64,000 bases of DNA, from contig CASDOZ010000001.1 in the NCBI GenBank assembly GCA_949282265.1, positions 186,001 to 250,000 of the forward strand, written 5' to 3'. Positions 35,920 through 45,022 of this stretch are shown here, piece by piece. Under the pieces are notes generated by a model that did no database searches, was not told the origin of the DNA, and saw only the letters and a list, made by a program, of their open reading frames with translations. Each line of letters opens with the position of its first letter. The first letter of the stretch is position 1. This DNA is from an uncultured Bacteroidales bacterium (lineage in GTDB: Bacteria; Bacteroidota; Bacteroidia; Bacteroidales; Paludibacteraceae). The position numbers and the translations under genes are program-made.

Positions 35920-37212
35920 ATGAAAGCTGCTGAAAACGTAAATCCGATACGTTGGGTACCGAGCGTTTATTTTGCCATGGGGCTGCCGTTTGTGGCTCTT
36001 TCCTTGGTGTCGGTCATTATGTTTGCCGATTTGGGCATAGATGAAGCGAAAATTACTTTCTGGACATCTTTGCTGATTCTTCCTTATTCGTTGAAACCGT
36101 TGTGGAGTCCGTTGTTGGAGCTTTATCGCACGAAAAAGGAGTTTGTAGTCATAACCCAAATGTTGTCCGGCATCTGTTTCGGCTTGATAGCTTTTTTGTT
36201 GCCGGTTTCCAATTTTTTTGCTTTCGTGATAGCCATGATGGCTGTGATAGCCGTGAGCGGCGCTACGCATGATATTGCCACGGACGGTATTTATTTGACG
36301 GCATTGGATAAACAAACGCAGGCTCGCTACATAGGCTGGCAAGGTGCGTTCTATAATCTGGCCAAGGTCTTGGCCAATGGTGGCATGGTCGGCTTGGCCG
36401 GTGTTTTGATGGATTACTTCAAAACCAATTCGCCCGAACATGCGGCAACCTATGCCTGGATGATTATCATGGGACTTATCGGGGCATTGTTGGTGGCTTT
36501 GTCGATTTATCATTGGGTAGCATTGCCGCTTGGCTCAAAGTCGGAAGACACGCCGGATTCTTTCCGGCAGAGCATGCAGTCGCTATGGCAGGTTTTCAAG
36601 GATTTCTTTACGAAAAAGCATATCTGGTATTACATACTTTTTATTATTTGTTACCGGCTGACGGAAGGTTTTGCCGTCAAGATGGTACCGTTGTTCCTGA
36701 AAGATATACGTGATATTGGCGGGATGGGGCTTACCAACCAGTCCATAGGGCTGATATATGGTACGTTGGGAACACTGGCTTTTATTGTCGGCTCTATTCT
36801 AGGCGGATATTACATTGCGCATTTTGGTTTGCGGAAAGTGTTGTTTTCGTTGGTCTGCATTTTCAATATCCCCTTTGTGGTTTATTTCCTGTTGGCTCAT
36901 TTCCAGCCGGAATGTATCTGGATTATCGGTAGCGGATTGGTAGCAGAATATTTCTGTTATGGATTCGGTTTTGTTGGCCTGACGTTGTTTATGATGCAAC
37001 AAGTCGCTCCCGGAAAACATTCGATGGCTCATTATGCTTTTGCTTCGGGCATTATGAATCTGGGATTCATGATTCCGGGAATGATAAGTGGAAAGATTTA
37101 TCAATTGGTAGGTTACGAAATGTTTTTCATAATTGCGTTGCTGATGGCCATCCCGTCATTCCTGCTGACTTGGTTCGTACCATTTTCGTATCCTGACAAA
37201 CAGTCTGAATAG
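35920..37212 (+). CDS. MFS sugar transporter (AmpG/PAT-like), candidate Man-GlcNAc importer
   Basis: A 430-residue inner-membrane protein with about 12 hydrophobic helices, no signal peptide, and MFS landmarks such as GATHDIATDGIYLTALD and GGYYIAHFGLRKVL. The PAT/AmpG-like features (DIATDG) suggest transport of a GlcNAc-containing sugar. It sits directly upstream of a GH130 phosphorylase, and this pairing is known from Bacteroides N-glycan loci such as that containing BT1033. The likely cargo is therefore Man-beta-1,4-GlcNAc; this is inference from context. Confidence 0.87.
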   Translation: MKAAENVNPIRWVPSVYFAMGLPFVALSLVSVIMFADLGIDEAKITFWTSLLILPYSLKPLWSPLLELYRTKKEFVVITQMLSGICFGLIAFLLPVSNFFAFVIAMMAVIAVSGATHDIATDGIYLTALDKQTQARYIGWQGAFYNLAKVLANGGMVGLAGVLMDYFKTNSPEHAATYAWMIIMGLIGALLVALSIYHWVALPLGSKSEDTPDSFRQSMQSLWQVFKDFFTKKHIWYYILFIICYRLTEGFAVKMVPLFLKDIRDIGGMGLTNQSIGLIYGTLGTLAFIVGSILGGYYIAHFGLRKVLFSLVCIFNIPFVVYFLLAHFQPECIWIIGSGLVAEYFCYGFGFVGLTLFMMQQVAPGKHSMAHYAFASGIMNLGFMIPGMISGKIYQLVGYEMFFIIALLMAIPSFLLTWFVPFSYPDKQSE

Positions 37213-37315
37213 TAATTTTTATGGTATATTTTTTCAGGAGGAATAGAAAATTGTCAATGCAGCAAGGCAACTTTGCTAAACTAAGAGATTAACAATAACT
37301 ATAATTTTTAAAATC

Positions 37316-38290
37316 ATGCAAGTAGAAAAAAACAGAATGCCGTGGGAGGAACGTCCCGCTGGCTGCAACGACCCAATGTGGCGTTATTCCAAAAATCCGG
37401 TGATTGGTCGTTACCATATTCCGACATCCAATAGTATTTTCAACAGTGCCGTGGTTCCTTTCGGTGATGGTTTTGCCGGTGTGTTTCGTTGCGACAACAA
37501 AGCCGTGCAGATGAATATTTTTGCCGGCTTCAGTAAAGATGGTATCAACTGGGAAATAAACCATGAACCCATAAAATTCAAGGCTGGAAATACGGAAATG
37601 ATTGAATCGGAATATAAATATGACCCGCGTGTGGCTTGGATAGAAGACCGCTATTGGGTTACGTGGTGCAATGGTTACCACGGACCGACAATTGGGATTG
37701 CTTATACGTTTGACTTCAAGGAGTTTTTCCAGTGTGAAAACGCTTTCCTGCCCTTTAACAGGAACGGTGTCCTGTTCCCGCAGAAAATAAACGGGAAATA
37801 TGCCATGTTGAGCCGTCCGAGCGACAACGGGCATACGCCTTTCGGCGATATTTATATCAGCTATTCGCCGGACATGAAGTATTGGGGCGAACACCGTTGC
37901 GTCATGAAAGTTACGCCGTTCCCGGAATCGGCTTGGCAGTGCACCAAAATAGGTGCAGGCAGTGTGCCTTTCTTGGTGGACGAGGGTTGGTTGATGTTCT
38001 ATCATGGTGTGATAACCACCTGCAACGGCTTCCGTTATTCCATGGGTGCTGTTATTTTGGACAAGGAAAACCCCGAAAAAGTTCTCTACCGTACCCGCGA
38101 TTATATTCTTGCTCCGGCTGCTCCTTACGAATTGGCCGGCGATGTGCCTAACGTTGTATTCCCGTGTGCCGCATTGACTGATGGTGAGCGTGTGGCGGTT
38201 TATTACGGCGCAGCCGATACGGTGGTCGGGATGGCGTTCGGCTATGTGCGCGATATTGTCGATTTTGTAAAACGGACTTCCATTGCCTGA
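37316..38290 (+). CDS. GH130 phosphorylase, probable beta-1,4-mannosyl-N-acetylglucosamine phosphorylase
   Basis: A 324-residue cytoplasmic phosphorylase with no signal peptide. GH130 enzymes phosphorolyse beta-mannosides to mannose-1-phosphate. The five-bladed propeller motifs are intact: [32 protein letters not shown] (Asp103 is the expected proton donor) and [17 protein letters not shown]. Length and Asp position match the mannosyl-GlcNAc phosphorylases BT1033 and UhgbMP from N-glycan systems. Adjacent MFS and GH92 genes fit the substrate Man-beta-1,4-GlcNAc. The stop is 1 base from the next start codon, so translation is tightly linked to the following GH92 gene. Confidence 0.92.
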   Translation: MQVEKNRMPWEERPAGCNDPMWRYSKNPVIGRYHIPTSNSIFNSAVVPFGDGFAGVFRCDNKAVQMNIFAGFSKDGINWEINHEPIKFKAGNTEMIESEYKYDPRVAWIEDRYWVTWCNGYHGPTIGIAYTFDFKEFFQCENAFLPFNRNGVLFPQKINGKYAMLSRPSDNGHTPFGDIYISYSPDMKYWGEHRCVMKVTPFPESAWQCTKIGAGSVPFLVDEGWLMFYHGVITTCNGFRYSMGAVILDKENPEKVLYRTRDYILAPAAPYELAGDVPNVVFPCAALTDGERVAVYYGAADTVVGMAFGYVRDIVDFVKRTSIA

Positions 38291-38291
38291 T

Positions 38292-40550
38292 ATGTCTATG
38301 AGGAAAATATTTGTGTGCGTGTCAGTTTGTGCGGCATTGTTGTTTTCCCCTACCCTGCCCGCTTTTGAACCGGTTTCGTATGTGAATCCGTTTATCGGCA
38401 CGACGAATTTTGGCACGACAAACCCCGGGGCGATTTGCCCGAATGGTTTGATGTCCGTAACGCCCTTCAATGTCATGGGCTCGCCGGACAACAAGTACGA
38501 CAAGGATGCCCGCTGGTGGTCAACTCCGTACGAATACTATAATTCGTTCCTTACCGGTTTTTCGCACGTGAATTTGAGCGGTGTCGGTTGTCCGGACCTG
38601 GGCTCGCTTCTGTTGATGCCTACTGCCGGGGAACTGAATGTGGATTACAAACAGTACGGCAGTACCTATACGGAAGAGAAAGCAGAGCCGGGGTATTATG
38701 CCAGCCATTTGACGCGGTATGGCATTGATGCGGAAGTGAGCGCCACGCTGCGTTCCTCCATAGCCCGTTTCACTTATCCGGGCGGTACGGGGCACGTGTT
38801 GCTGAATTTGGGCGAAGGACTGACCAATGAGAGCGGTGCTACGGTGCGCCGTGTCAGCGAAACGGAATATGAAGGCAGCAAGCTGTTGGGAGGGTTCTGT
38901 TATTACAACAGGCAGGGCGTTTTTCCCGTTTATTTTGTCATCCGCACGGACAAGGTGCCGCGGCAGTCGGGTTATTGGAAAAAACAACGTCCTATGACCG
39001 GTGTCGAGGCCGAATGGGACCCGGATAACGGGCAATACAAAATTTACTCGAAATATGCCAAGGAAATGTCGGGTGATGATATCGGGGTTTATTTTACCTT
39101 TGATACGCAGCCGGATGAGCAAATACAGGTACAAATCGGGGTTTCCTTCGTGAGTGTTGAGAATGCCCGCGAGAATCTTGAAAAGGAGCAGAACGGTTTT
39201 GATTTCGATGCCGTCCGCCGTCAGGCCCGCGCCCAATGGAATGATGTACTTTCCTGCGTAGAGGTGGAAGGCGGTACGGAAGAGCAAAAAACGGTTTTTT
39301 ATACGGCTTTATATCACATGATGATTCATCCCAATATCTTGCAGGATGTGAACGGTGAATATCCCGTGATGGAAAGCAGCGCCATTGGCAAAACGGATCA
39401 TGTGCGTTACACCGTCTTTTCGCTTTGGGATACTTACCGCAATGTGCATCCGTTCCTGTCGTTGGTTTTCCCCGACAAACAGCTTGATATGGTGCGCACG
39501 TTGGTTGATATGTACAAGGAATGGGGTTGGCTTCCCCGCTGGGAATTGTATGGCAACGAAACCTTGACCATGTCGGGCGACCCTGCCACCATTATGCTTG
39601 CGGATACGTGGCTGCGCGGTTTGCAGGACTTCGATGCGGAGGCGGCATACCAAGCCATGCTGAAATCGGCACTCACGCCGGGGAAAGACAATTTCCTGCG
39701 CACTGATAATGATGATTACATGGCTTTGGGATATGTCCCGCTGCGCGAACAGTACGACAACTCGGTGTCCCATGCGTTGGAATATTATATTGCCGATTTT
39801 GCTTTGTCCCGTTTTGCCGATGCGCTCGGGCATAAGGAAGAAGCGGCCGATTTTGCCAAACGCTCGCAAGGCTACAAGCACTATTATTGCAAACAGTTCG
39901 GGACTTTGCGCCCGATTATGCCTGATGGCAGTTTTTATGGGCCTTTCGACCCGCTCGAAGGCTTGAATTTTGAACCATCGCCGGGCTTCCACGAAGGTAA
40001 TGCATGGAACTATACGTTTTATGTCCCGCACGACATCAAAGGCTTGATGCGCTTGATGGGCGGTGAAAAAGCGTTCGTGCAGAAATTGCAGAAAGTTTTC
40101 GATGAGAACTTGTATGACCCGGCAAACGAGCCGGACATTACCTACCCTTACTTGTTCTGTTATGTGGACAAGGAAGCATGGCGCACCGACTATCAGGTTT
40201 CGCGTTTGCTGGCAACCTGTTTTGGCAACCGTCCCGATGGCATTCCCGGCAATGATGACACGGGGACAATGTCGGCTTGGGCCGTGTTCAGCATGATGGG
40301 CTTCTATCCCGATTGTCCCGGCATACCCCGTTACACGCTTACAGCGCCCGTTTTTGACCGGATTACAATCCATTTGGATAAAAACTATTATCCGGCGGGA
40401 AAACTCGTCATAGAGGCTGAAAAACCGTCTGCCGGGGCCATATATGTGGACGAAATCATGGTGGGTGGAAAGCCGCTCAAAGGCCGCTTCATTTCACATG
40501 AAGATTTGGTGAATGCCGGCACGATAAAATATCGTTTGAAGACCCGTTAA
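38292..40550 (+). CDS. GH92 alpha-mannosidase (second copy)
   Basis: A 752-residue exported GH92 enzyme. The start at 38292 (or 38298) gives a signal peptide with cleavage near PAFEP, not a lipobox. N-terminal YVNPFIGTTNFGTTNPGA and internal GFSHVNLSGVGCPD are typical. The catalytic region has ANEPDITYPYLFCYVD and GNDDTGTMSAWAVFSMMGFYP. The NEPDIT form differs from NEPSHH of the first GH92, so it probably cuts another alpha-mannosidic linkage (1,3, 1,4 or 1,6; not resolvable here). It ends the operon at a terminator. Base composition of this gene is visibly richer in GC than the GH84-GH92 genes upstream. Confidence 0.92.
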   Translation: MSMRKIFVCVSVCAALLFSPTLPAFEPVSYVNPFIGTTNFGTTNPGAICPNGLMSVTPFNVMGSPDNKYDKDARWWSTPYEYYNSFLTGFSHVNLSGVGCPDLGSLLLMPTAGELNVDYKQYGSTYTEEKAEPGYYASHLTRYGIDAEVSATLRSSIARFTYPGGTGHVLLNLGEGLTNESGATVRRVSETEYEGSKLLGGFCYYNRQGVFPVYFVIRTDKVPRQSGYWKKQRPMTGVEAEWDPDNGQYKIYSKYAKEMSGDDIGVYFTFDTQPDEQIQVQIGVSFVSVENARENLEKEQNGFDFDAVRRQARAQWNDVLSCVEVEGGTEEQKTVFYTALYHMMIHPNILQDVNGEYPVMESSAIGKTDHVRYTVFSLWDTYRNVHPFLSLVFPDKQLDMVRTLVDMYKEWGWLPRWELYGNETLTMSGDPATIMLADTWLRGLQDFDAEAAYQAMLKSALTPGKDNFLRTDNDDYMALGYVPLREQYDNSVSHALEYYIADFALSRFADALGHKEEAADFAKRSQGYKHYYCKQFGTLRPIMPDGSFYGPFDPLEGLNFEPSPGFHEGNAWNYTFYVPHDIKGLMRLMGGEKAFVQKLQKVFDENLYDPANEPDITYPYLFCYVDKEAWRTDYQVSRLLATCFGNRPDGIPGNDDTGTMSAWAVFSMMGFYPDCPGIPRYTLTAPVFDRITIHLDKNYYPAGKLVIEAEKPSAGAIYVDEIMVGGKPLKGRFISHEDLVNAGTIKYRLKTR

Positions 40551-40580
40551 ATTTCATAATCAGTCAGTAGTTTTTAGGGG

Positions 40581-40615
40581 AACGGCCTGTCCTTTTTGGG
40601 GCAGGCCGTTTTTGT
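40581..40615 (+). terminator. Terminator at the end of the glycan locus
   Basis: AACGGCCTG (40581-40589) pairs perfectly with CAGGCCGTT (40602-40610), followed by TTTTG. It lies 31 bases after the GH92 stop and ends the PUL. Confidence 0.75.
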
Positions 40616-40748
40616 TGTACGGCCGTGTCTTCCCGGTGTATGTTCCCCTACCCTTTTGGGCAAATATTTATTTTTTCGGATTTTGTTTTTGTTTTTCGCT
40701 TTTTCCGATTACCTTTGGAAAAGTTTTAACCTTTAATCGAATACCTGT

Positions 40749-42287
40749 ATGTTGGTGAAAATATACGGTGCTGCGGTGCAAGGCATTCATGCAACCATTA
40801 TCACGATAGAGGTCCATGTGGACAAGGGAATCAAGTTCTCGCTGGTCGGATTGCCCGACAACGCTGTCAAGGAAAGTCACGAGCGCATTGCTTCGGCTCT
40901 GTCCGTTACGGGCTACCACATGCCGCGCAAGCAGGTTGTCATCAACATGGCGCCCGCCGACATACGCAAGGAAGGCTCCGCATACGATTTGCCGTTGGCT
41001 ATCGGCATTTTGGCGGCAGACGAAAGAATCCGCAGCGAAAACCTGGGCGATTATTTGATTATGGGCGAGCTGTCGCTTGACGGCAGCCTGCAACCCGTAA
41101 AAGGCGTGCTTCCCATTGCCATCAAAGCGAGGGAGGAGGGCTTCAAAGGCTTCATATTGCCTAAGCAGAATGCCCGCGAGGCGGCCGTGGTGAACAATCT
41201 GGATGTGTACGGCGTGGAAAATATCACGGATGTGATACGTTTCCTGAACGGTGAAATCCAGTTGGAGAAAACCGAAGTTGATACACGTGCGGAGTTTTAC
41301 CGGAATGTGGCTGTTTCGGACATGGATTTTGCCGATGTGAAAGGCCAGGAGAATGTCAAACGGGCATTGGAAGTTGCTGCCGCCGGCGGACACAACATCA
41401 TCATGGTTGGCCCGCCTGGAGCCGGCAAGTCCATGCTGGCGAAACGGTTGCCTACGATTTTGCCGCCGCTCACCTTGCATGAGGCATTGGAAACGACCAA
41501 AATACACTCGGTGGCCGGGCAATTGGATGGGCAGACATCCCTGATAGCCCAACGCCCGTTCCGGAGCCCGCACCACACAATCAGCGATGTGGCGCTGGTT
41601 GGTGGCGGTACGTTTCCGCAGCCGGGCGAAATCAGTCTGGCGCACAACGGCGTTCTGTTTCTGGACGAATTGCCGGAATATAAGCGGACTGTCCTTGAAG
41701 TGATGAGACAGCCGCTCGAAGATCGGAAAATATGTATTTCGCGGGCGAAATTTACTGTGGAATATCCGGCAAGTTTCATGCTGGTCGCGGCCATGAATCC
41801 GTGTCCGTGCGGTTATTACAACCACCCTACCCACCCTTGCGTCTGTGCTCCCGGGGTTGTTCAAAAATACCTGAGCCGTATTTCAGGGCCGCTGCTGGAC
41901 CGCATTGACATACATATTGAAATCGTGCCTGTGCCTTTTGAAAAACTGTCGGAGGCGGCGCCGGCCGAACCGAGTGCTGCCATCAGGGAACGTGTCATGG
42001 AAGCGCGGAAAGTGCAGGAAATGCGTTTTAAGGACATTCCTAACGTGTATTGCAACGCCCAAATGAGTTCCAAGCTGTTGCGGACCTATGCAAATCCGGA
42101 TAAAAACGGTCTGGAATTGCTGAAAAACGCCATGTCGCGTCTGAATTTGTCCGCGCGTGCATACGACCGGATTCTGAAAGTGTCGCGTACCATTGCCGAT
42201 TTGGACCATTCCGAAGCTATCCACTCACGGCATATTGCGGAAGCCATTAACTATCGTAATCTTGACCGTGAAGGTTGGGCAGGATAA
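40749..42287 (+). CDS. YifB family Mg-chelatase-like AAA ATPase
   Basis: A 512-residue ATPase of the YifB/ComM family. Order: N-terminal Lon-protease-like domain (about 1-165, with SLVGLPDNAVKESHERI), Mg-chelatase AAA domain with Walker A GPPGAGKSM and Walker B VLFLDELPEY, and a C-terminal Mg_chelatase_C region (SARAYDRILKVSRTIADL). Its ComM relatives promote branch migration during natural transformation; the role in Bacteroidota is not established. It has its own terminator, shared with the convergent lipoprotein gene. Confidence 0.94.
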   Translation: MLVKIYGAAVQGIHATIITIEVHVDKGIKFSLVGLPDNAVKESHERIASALSVTGYHMPRKQVVINMAPADIRKEGSAYDLPLAIGILAADERIRSENLGDYLIMGELSLDGSLQPVKGVLPIAIKAREEGFKGFILPKQNAREAAVVNNLDVYGVENITDVIRFLNGEIQLEKTEVDTRAEFYRNVAVSDMDFADVKGQENVKRALEVAAAGGHNIIMVGPPGAGKSMLAKRLPTILPPLTLHEALETTKIHSVAGQLDGQTSLIAQRPFRSPHHTISDVALVGGGTFPQPGEISLAHNGVLFLDELPEYKRTVLEVMRQPLEDRKICISRAKFTVEYPASFMLVAAMNPCPCGYYNHPTHPCVCAPGVVQKYLSRISGPLLDRIDIHIEIVPVPFEKLSEAAPAEPSAAIRERVMEARKVQEMRFKDIPNVYCNAQMSSKLLRTYANPDKNGLELLKNAMSRLNLSARAYDRILKVSRTIADLDHSEAIHSRHIAEAINYRNLDREGWAG

Positions 42288-42295
42288 CAAAAAAA

Positions 42296-42317
42296 CCGGC
42301 AAAATGCCGGTTTTTTA
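42296..42317. terminator. Bidirectional terminator between yifB and lipoprotein gene
   Basis: ACCGGC (42296-42301) pairs with GCCGGT (42307-42312). A-run upstream and T-run downstream make it usable from both strands. It overlaps the end of the convergent lipoprotein gene. Confidence 0.75.
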
Positions 42318-42821
42318 TCGTTGATATTGGTTTTTTATTTCCCAGCCCTGTTGAACAATCCACAGACTATCTTCTGGAACCTTGGATGGTTCGCCTGCCT
42401 TGAAATAAAATGTTCCCTTGGCACGCATTTTTTTTGAAAAGTTCATAACAGGTTCTAATGTATTTTCTTTAAGTTTACTTATTCTGATAGAACTCATATT
42501 TAAAAAAGAATCATCACCAACCGTCATATATATATATCGTACATCTGGCATTGAATCATAACGTATTAATGTTGGACTGATATAACGATTCCCATAACTA
42601 TCTATTATTAAAAAACTGTCAATAGAATGGCCTTTGTTTGAGAAAAATAGACTAATATCACGATATTTTGTTGTATCTGTTTGTTCTGTTGAATCTTTTG
42701 GATTTTTTATATCTGGGTCCGTAATTATTGGTTCATTGTGTTCGCACGCACTGAATATGCTGGCACCCGCCAGTCCCAGTGCGAAAATCAATGTTATTTG
42801 CCTGGAAAAATTTTTTTTCAT
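42315..42821 (-). CDS. Hypothetical lipoprotein
   Basis: A 168-residue lipoprotein of unknown function. The start at 42821 is chosen because it gives MKKNFSRQITLIFALGLAG with a lipobox (FSAC); an ATG 27 bases upstream only adds residues ahead of it. After the cysteine comes a Thr/Asp/Pro-rich linker (about 30-55) and then a beta-rich domain with SFLIIDSYGNRYISP and YIYMTVGDDSFLN. No family was recognised. A TATCTTTG box lies 40 bases upstream. Confidence 0.65.
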   Translation of the reverse strand: MKKNFSRQITLIFALGLAGASIFSACEHNEPIITDPDIKNPKDSTEQTDTTKYRDISLFFSNKGHSIDSFLIIDSYGNRYISPTLIRYDSMPDVRYIYMTVGDDSFLNMSSIRISKLKENTLEPVMNFSKKMRAKGTFYFKAGEPSKVPEDSLWIVQQGWEIKNQYQR

Positions 42822-42860
42822 TGTTCTGAATTTTTTAATGAGATACAATTTTTATCTATG

Positions 42861-42868
42861 CAAAGATA
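42861..42868 (-). promoter_or_regulatory. -7 promoter box for the lipoprotein gene
   Basis: Minus strand reads TATCTTTG, an exact TAnnTTTG match, 40 bases upstream of the start at 42821. No TTTG -33 box at standard spacing. Confidence 0.4.
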
Positions 42869-42991
42869 GAATAAAAAACACAGTTATAAAATAGTTTGAT
42901 ATGATGGCAAAAAAAGCAACAAACCTGTTTTTCCATAATACGAAATGGTTGTTACTGTGTTTATGTAGGGAATTTGAAGCCTATAAAAAGA

Positions 42992-43023
42992 CGGGACCAA
43001 AACCTTTCCGGTTCTGGGTCCCG
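42992..43023 (-). terminator. Terminator of ssb
   Basis: CGGGACC (42992-42998) pairs with GGTCCCG (43017-43023), with an inner AACC/GGTT helix. On the minus strand it is followed by TCTTTTTA. It lies 22 bases past the ssb stop. Confidence 0.7.
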
Positions 43024-43044
43024 CTTTTGTTCCTCCCGTTTTTC

Positions 43045-43467
43045 TCAGAATGGCAATCCGTCTTCTCCTGGGGCGGGTGCGTTTTCTGCTGTCGGGGCCG
43101 GAGTTGGTGTTGCGGTTTGGGCAGCTTCGTTGTCCTGGCGTTTTCCCAGCAGCTGGATGGTGTCTGCCACAATTTCCGTTGCATAACGTTTCACACCGTC
43201 TTTTTCCCAGCTTCGTGTCTGTATCTTGCCCTCAACATACAGCTGCATTCCTTTGCGGATATATTTTTCGGCAAGCTCAGCCAGAGAGCGCCAGGCCACA
43301 ATGGTGTGCCATTCCGTGCGGTCAGGCACTTGTGTGCCGTTTTGCATGGTGAATCCTCGTTCGGTTGTTGCCAGTGTGAAGTTGGCAACAGCCACATTTT
43401 TGTCCAAATAGCGTACATCGGGGTCGCGTCCCACGTTTCCGATTAGAATAACTTTGTTTACTGACAT
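43045..43467 (-). CDS. ssb: Single-stranded DNA-binding protein
   Basis: A 140-residue OB-fold protein that coats single-stranded DNA in replication and repair. The N-terminal signature SVNKVILIGNVGRDPDVRYL and the internal YVEGKIQTRSWEKDGVKRY are intact. After a short Ala/Pro/Thr linker the acidic tail ends in GEDGLPF, which docks partner proteins. Normal length. It diverges from nagB and has a clear terminator. Confidence 0.96.
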   Translation of the reverse strand: MSVNKVILIGNVGRDPDVRYLDKNVAVANFTLATTERGFTMQNGTQVPDRTEWHTIVAWRSLAELAEKYIRKGMQLYVEGKIQTRSWEKDGVKRYATEIVADTIQLLGKRQDNEAAQTATPTPAPTAENAPAPGEDGLPF

Positions 43468-43568
43468 AATCGTAAAATTTGAATGAATATCTGGGGGTAA
43501 ATATATGTATTTTTTTTGGAAAACAAAGTATAAACGGAATTAATTTTCTTCGTTTGAAGAAAAAATCG

Positions 43569-43576
43569 TATTTTTG
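43569..43576 (+). promoter_or_regulatory. -7 promoter box for nagB
   Basis: TATTTTTG matches TAnnTTTG, 31 bases before the nagB start. A T-rich stretch (about 43541-43549) takes the -33 position but has no exact TTTG. Confidence 0.45.
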
Positions 43577-43607
43577 AAACCAAATTCTAACCCTAATCAA
43601 AACAGAT

Positions 43608-44417
43608 ATGAGATTAATTATTGAACCGGATTATGCGAATGTATCGCAATGGGCTGCCAATTATGTAGCAGCTAAAATCAATGCTGCGCAACCTACTGAT
43701 GAAAAGCCGTTTATCTTGGGTTTGCCAACTGGTTCCTCCCCACTGGGAATGTATCGTTGTTTGATAGAATTGCATAAAAAAGGTGTAGTTTCTTTCAAGC
43801 ATGTGATTACGTTCAATATGGATGAATATGTGAATCTTCCCAAGGAGCACCCGGAAAGCTATTATTCATTCATGTGGAACAATTTCTTCAGCCATATTGA
43901 CATCAAAGCGGAGAATGTGAATATATTGAACGGCAATGCCCCCGATTTGCTTGCAGAATGTGCCCGTTACGAAGCCAAAATGAAAGAATTGGGCGGCGTG
44001 GACTTGTTCCTTGGAGGCATTGGCCCCGATGGCCATATCGCATTTAACGAACCGGCTTCATCTTTGAAATCGCGCACGCGCCAGAAAACGCTGACCACGG
44101 ACACGTTGATTGCCAACTCGCGTTTCTTCGACAATGATGTGAACAAAGTGCCGAAAACGGCTTTGACGGTCGGTGTCGGGACTGTTTTGGATGCCAAGGA
44201 AGTGCTGATTATCGTGAACGGGCACAACAAGGCGCGCGCTTTACGTCACGCCGTGGAAGAACCGATCAACCACATGTGGACAATCAGCGCCCTGCAAATG
44301 CACCCGAAAGGGATTATCGTTTGCGACTATGAGGCTTGCGCCGAACTGAAAGTCGGTACTTACAAATACTTCCTGGATATTGAGAAAGACCACTTGAATC
44401 CGGAATCGTTATTGTAG
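43608..44417 (+). CDS. nagB: Glucosamine-6-phosphate deaminase
   Basis: Converts glucosamine-6-phosphate to fructose-6-phosphate and ammonia in the cytoplasm. The 269-residue length is typical. Motifs include [13 protein letters not shown] (phosphate loop), FNMDEYVNL (catalytic Asp), [17 protein letters not shown] and the Lys/Arg-bearing GHNKARAL. It lies 3 kb past the glycan locus, where it can use GlcNAc released by GH130, GH20 and GH84. GlcNAc kinase and nagA are not in the window. It has its own promoter and terminator. Confidence 0.95.
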   Translation: MRLIIEPDYANVSQWAANYVAAKINAAQPTDEKPFILGLPTGSSPLGMYRCLIELHKKGVVSFKHVITFNMDEYVNLPKEHPESYYSFMWNNFFSHIDIKAENVNILNGNAPDLLAECARYEAKMKELGGVDLFLGGIGPDGHIAFNEPASSLKSRTRQKTLTTDTLIANSRFFDNDVNKVPKTALTVGVGTVLDAKEVLIIVNGHNKARALRHAVEEPINHMWTISALQMHPKGIIVCDYEACAELKVGTYKYFLDIEKDHLNPESLL

Positions 44418-44438
44418 TTTTGTTTTCATGCTTGTTGG

Positions 44439-44472
44439 AGGCCGTTTGAATTCGTTTCAACGGCCTTTTTTG
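44439..44472. terminator. Bidirectional terminator between nagB and tsaE
   Basis: GGCCGTT (44440-44446 region) pairs with AACGGCC (44459-44465 region), with extra weak pairing inside. TTTTTTTG follows on the plus strand. Convergent genes flank it. Confidence 0.65.
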
Positions 44473-44496
44473 TTTTCGGGAGAAAGAGTTTTTCCC

Positions 44497-44916
44497 TTAT
44501 CGGTGTATGCAAATTTCCCGTGTCTGGTTGTCGGGCATGACTTGTATGTCCACTTGCACGAGGTTGTCGGGTAGGATAGGGGAGATGTTTTCCGCCCATT
44601 CGATAAAACAAAGGTTGCCGCTGTACAGGTATTCTTCGGCTCCCAGGTCCAAGGCTTCCTGGATATTTTTCAGCCGGTAGCAGTCGAAATGGTAAATGAT
44701 GCGGTGGTCGCCGGTTTCATATTCATTGACGATGGCGAAAGTCGGGCTGTTCACGGTGTCGTTTACGCCGAGCTCTTCGCAGATGGCTTTGATGAACGTG
44801 GTCTTGCCGGCACCCATCGGGCCGTTGAATGCGAACACGCGGTTGCCGCCGATTTGCTGGATAAATTGCCGTGCGGTTTCGTTTATGCTGTCGAGCGATG
44901 CAATAGTCAATTTCAT
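44497..44916 (-). CDS. tsaE: tRNA threonylcarbamoyladenosine biosynthesis ATPase TsaE
   Basis: The ATPase partner of TsaB/TsaD that makes t6A at position 37 of ANN-decoding tRNAs. The 139-residue start at 44916 gives MKLTIASLDSINETARQF; an ATG 30 bases upstream adds only non-conserved residues. Walker A is GPMGAGKTTF; NSPTFAIVNEYE and IYHFDCYRL are the family's other signatures, ending in IEWAENI. TsaB/TsaD are not in the window. Confidence 0.95.
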   Translation of the reverse strand: MKLTIASLDSINETARQFIQQIGGNRVFAFNGPMGAGKTTFIKAICEELGVNDTVNSPTFAIVNEYETGDHRIIYHFDCYRLKNIQEALDLGAEEYLYSGNLCFIEWAENISPILPDNLVQVDIQVMPDNQTREICIHR

Positions 44917-45022
44917 TTCGTTTTTTTTGTTTGCAAAAATAGTCAATATTATTCGGGCGTTTGAGCTTTTGACATTAAAAAAATCCGGATATTTGTACAG
45001 CCTTTTCCTGAAAAAACGAATC

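Noticed and set aside
37289..38503. 404-codon minus-strand frame across GH130 and the start of the second GH92
   Set aside because: Antisense to two recognised genes with intact catalytic motifs; composition is not protein-like.
40668..41864. 398-codon minus-strand frame inside yifB
   Set aside because: Antisense to a recognised AAA ATPase; no motifs.
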